A DNA stretch of 37,356 bases from positions 1 to 37,356 of IMG/VR virus record IMGVR_UViG_3300005264_000091; one strand, written 5' to 3'. This DNA is from a virus. Positions 36,768-37,356 of this stretch are shown in pieces. How positions within the stretch are numbered: the first letter of the stretch is position 1; every line of letters begins with the position of its first letter. The notes under the pieces were generated by a model. It was not told the DNA's origin. It was given only the letters and a program-made list of their open reading frames with translations, and searched no databases. The position numbers and the translations under genes were made by a program.

Positions 36768-37160
36768 GTGAAGAAAAACATTTCTAGCAGTGTGGGAGTT
36801 ATTCAGGCGGACACAATACACAATAGTGTCATTTTGCAAATTATTGACGGCGTTAATGACCCGGCAGATGTTGAGCCATCGATCTGCAAGGTGGCTGAGC
36901 ACCTGGATAAACTTACAAAAAAAAGAGGGTTGCTGGATGGGCGAATATTGTTAGCGGTGCTAGCCACCGCTGGCATTGCTGCGGCGCAGTATGTGCCGTT
37001 TTGGCCTGCGCTCTCACTATATATGGTCTCGGCTCTTTTCATAGCCATTGGCTACCACCTGACAACTGTTATCAGATGCTTGGACATTGAAACCGATGCA
37101 ACAAAAACTTTCCTGACTGAACTATATAAAATTCGCCTGCGGCAAAAACTGAATCAATAA
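36768..37160 (+). CDS. membrane protein co-transcribed with the repressor
   Basis: This 130-aa protein starts GTG 36768, one base after the repressor stop. Its N-terminus (NISSSVGVIQADTIHNSV) closely resembles the repressor linker (NVSNSSGVIQFDTINGGV). A cytosolic helical part (ICKVAEHLDKLTKKRGLLDG) precedes two hydrophobic segments, LLAVLATAGIAAAQYVPFWP and LSLYMVSALFIAIGYHL. Tight coupling to the repressor means it is expressed in the lysogen. A role in superinfection control or in tethering the repressor is possible. Confidence 0.75.
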   Translation: MKKNISSSVGVIQADTIHNSVILQIIDGVNDPADVEPSICKVAEHLDKLTKKRGLLDGRILLAVLATAGIAAAQYVPFWPALSLYMVSALFIAIGYHLTTVIRCLDIETDATKTFLTELYKIRLRQKLNQ

Positions 37161-37356
37161 CAAAAATAACCCGTCACCGACTGGTGCCAAACCAACCGCA
37201 AAAACAGCAAAAATAGCCCCAAAATCATTTACGCTTGGTTTGGCACCGTTTTAAATTCGTTTTAAACGTAACCCACCGAACTCACGAAACTTTCCCAGCC
37301 AAAATCATCTAATCCCATCTGTTCCCGGTGGTGCCATACCAATCAGTGCTTCACAC
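37161..37356. promoter_or_regulatory. phage end region with three transposase-type binding sites
   Basis: Three copies of TGGTGCCAAACCAA-type sites occur: 37182-37195 (plus), 37235-37248 (inverted, first base C) and 37329-37342 (plus, T for A in the middle). Multiple end sites in mixed orientation are what MuA-type transposases bind at attL. The window stops at TCACAC; a CA at 37354-37355 (or 37352-37353) would be the phage terminus, reading inward TGTGAAGCACTGATTGG. No gene is seen here. Confidence 0.75.

Noticed and set aside
1-37356. CRISPR arrays, tRNA or rRNA genes, insertion sequences
   Set aside because: No regularly spaced direct repeats, tRNA-like cloverleaf or IS-type inverted ends were seen; the only transposase is the phage's own.

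Overview
The window is most of a Mu-like transposable prophage, oriented with its lysogeny/transposition end at the right (about 37,350) and its tail-fibre end at the left. Almost everything is read leftward on the minus strand. The assignment rests on a DDE transposase (32511-34598) next to a small AAA+ ATPase, a Ner-like protein, GemA, DUF3164, and a Mu-order late block (gp25/26/27, terminase, DUF935 portal, gpF, protease/scaffold I, gp35/36, gpG, sheath, tube, tape measure, gp44-48). Gene style, Shine-Dalgarno use and palindromic intergenic repeats suggest a gammaproteobacterial host; I cannot name the genus.

Right to left: three transposase-type end sites (37182-37342); a rightward membrane protein and CI-type repressor; a control region with repeated GGTCAGA boxes; a small rightward membrane gene back-to-back with leftward ner; then the early operon (DNA-binding proteins, transposase A, ATPase B, regulators, DUF3164, GemA, small proteins, a zinc-ribbon protein, an icd/ORF6N antirepressor-like unit). 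A two-gene accessory cassette (DUF4747 protein plus membrane protein) with its own promoter-like site and terminator lies at 24406-25909. Lysis genes (GH108 endolysin, two holin-like proteins, a 37-aa protein) follow, then DNA packaging, head, tail and baseplate genes.

Three observations stand out. (1) The left end carries part of a diversity-generating retroelement (DGR): the 360-aa target with a C-type-lectin/FGE-type C-terminus and variable repeat (322-440), a GATA-loop hairpin just after it, and the 5' part of avd (1-278). Template repeat and reverse transcriptase should lie immediately beyond base 1. (2) Three intergenic gaps of the early operon contain RNAs with the full core of type II hammerhead ribozymes (26258-26321, 29650-29731, 34614-34682); all three stems covary between copies. 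(3) The DUF4747/membrane pair has the layout of a two-component exclusion module such as RexAB.

Functioning as a unit: transposase, ATPase and end sites move the phage; repressor, Ner and the antirepressor-like unit set the lysis/lysogeny choice; ribozymes probably cut the early mRNA into segments; a lambda-like capsid and decoration protein has been fitted into a Mu-type packaging and contractile-tail frame; the DGR would diversify the protein at the tail tip and thus receptor choice.
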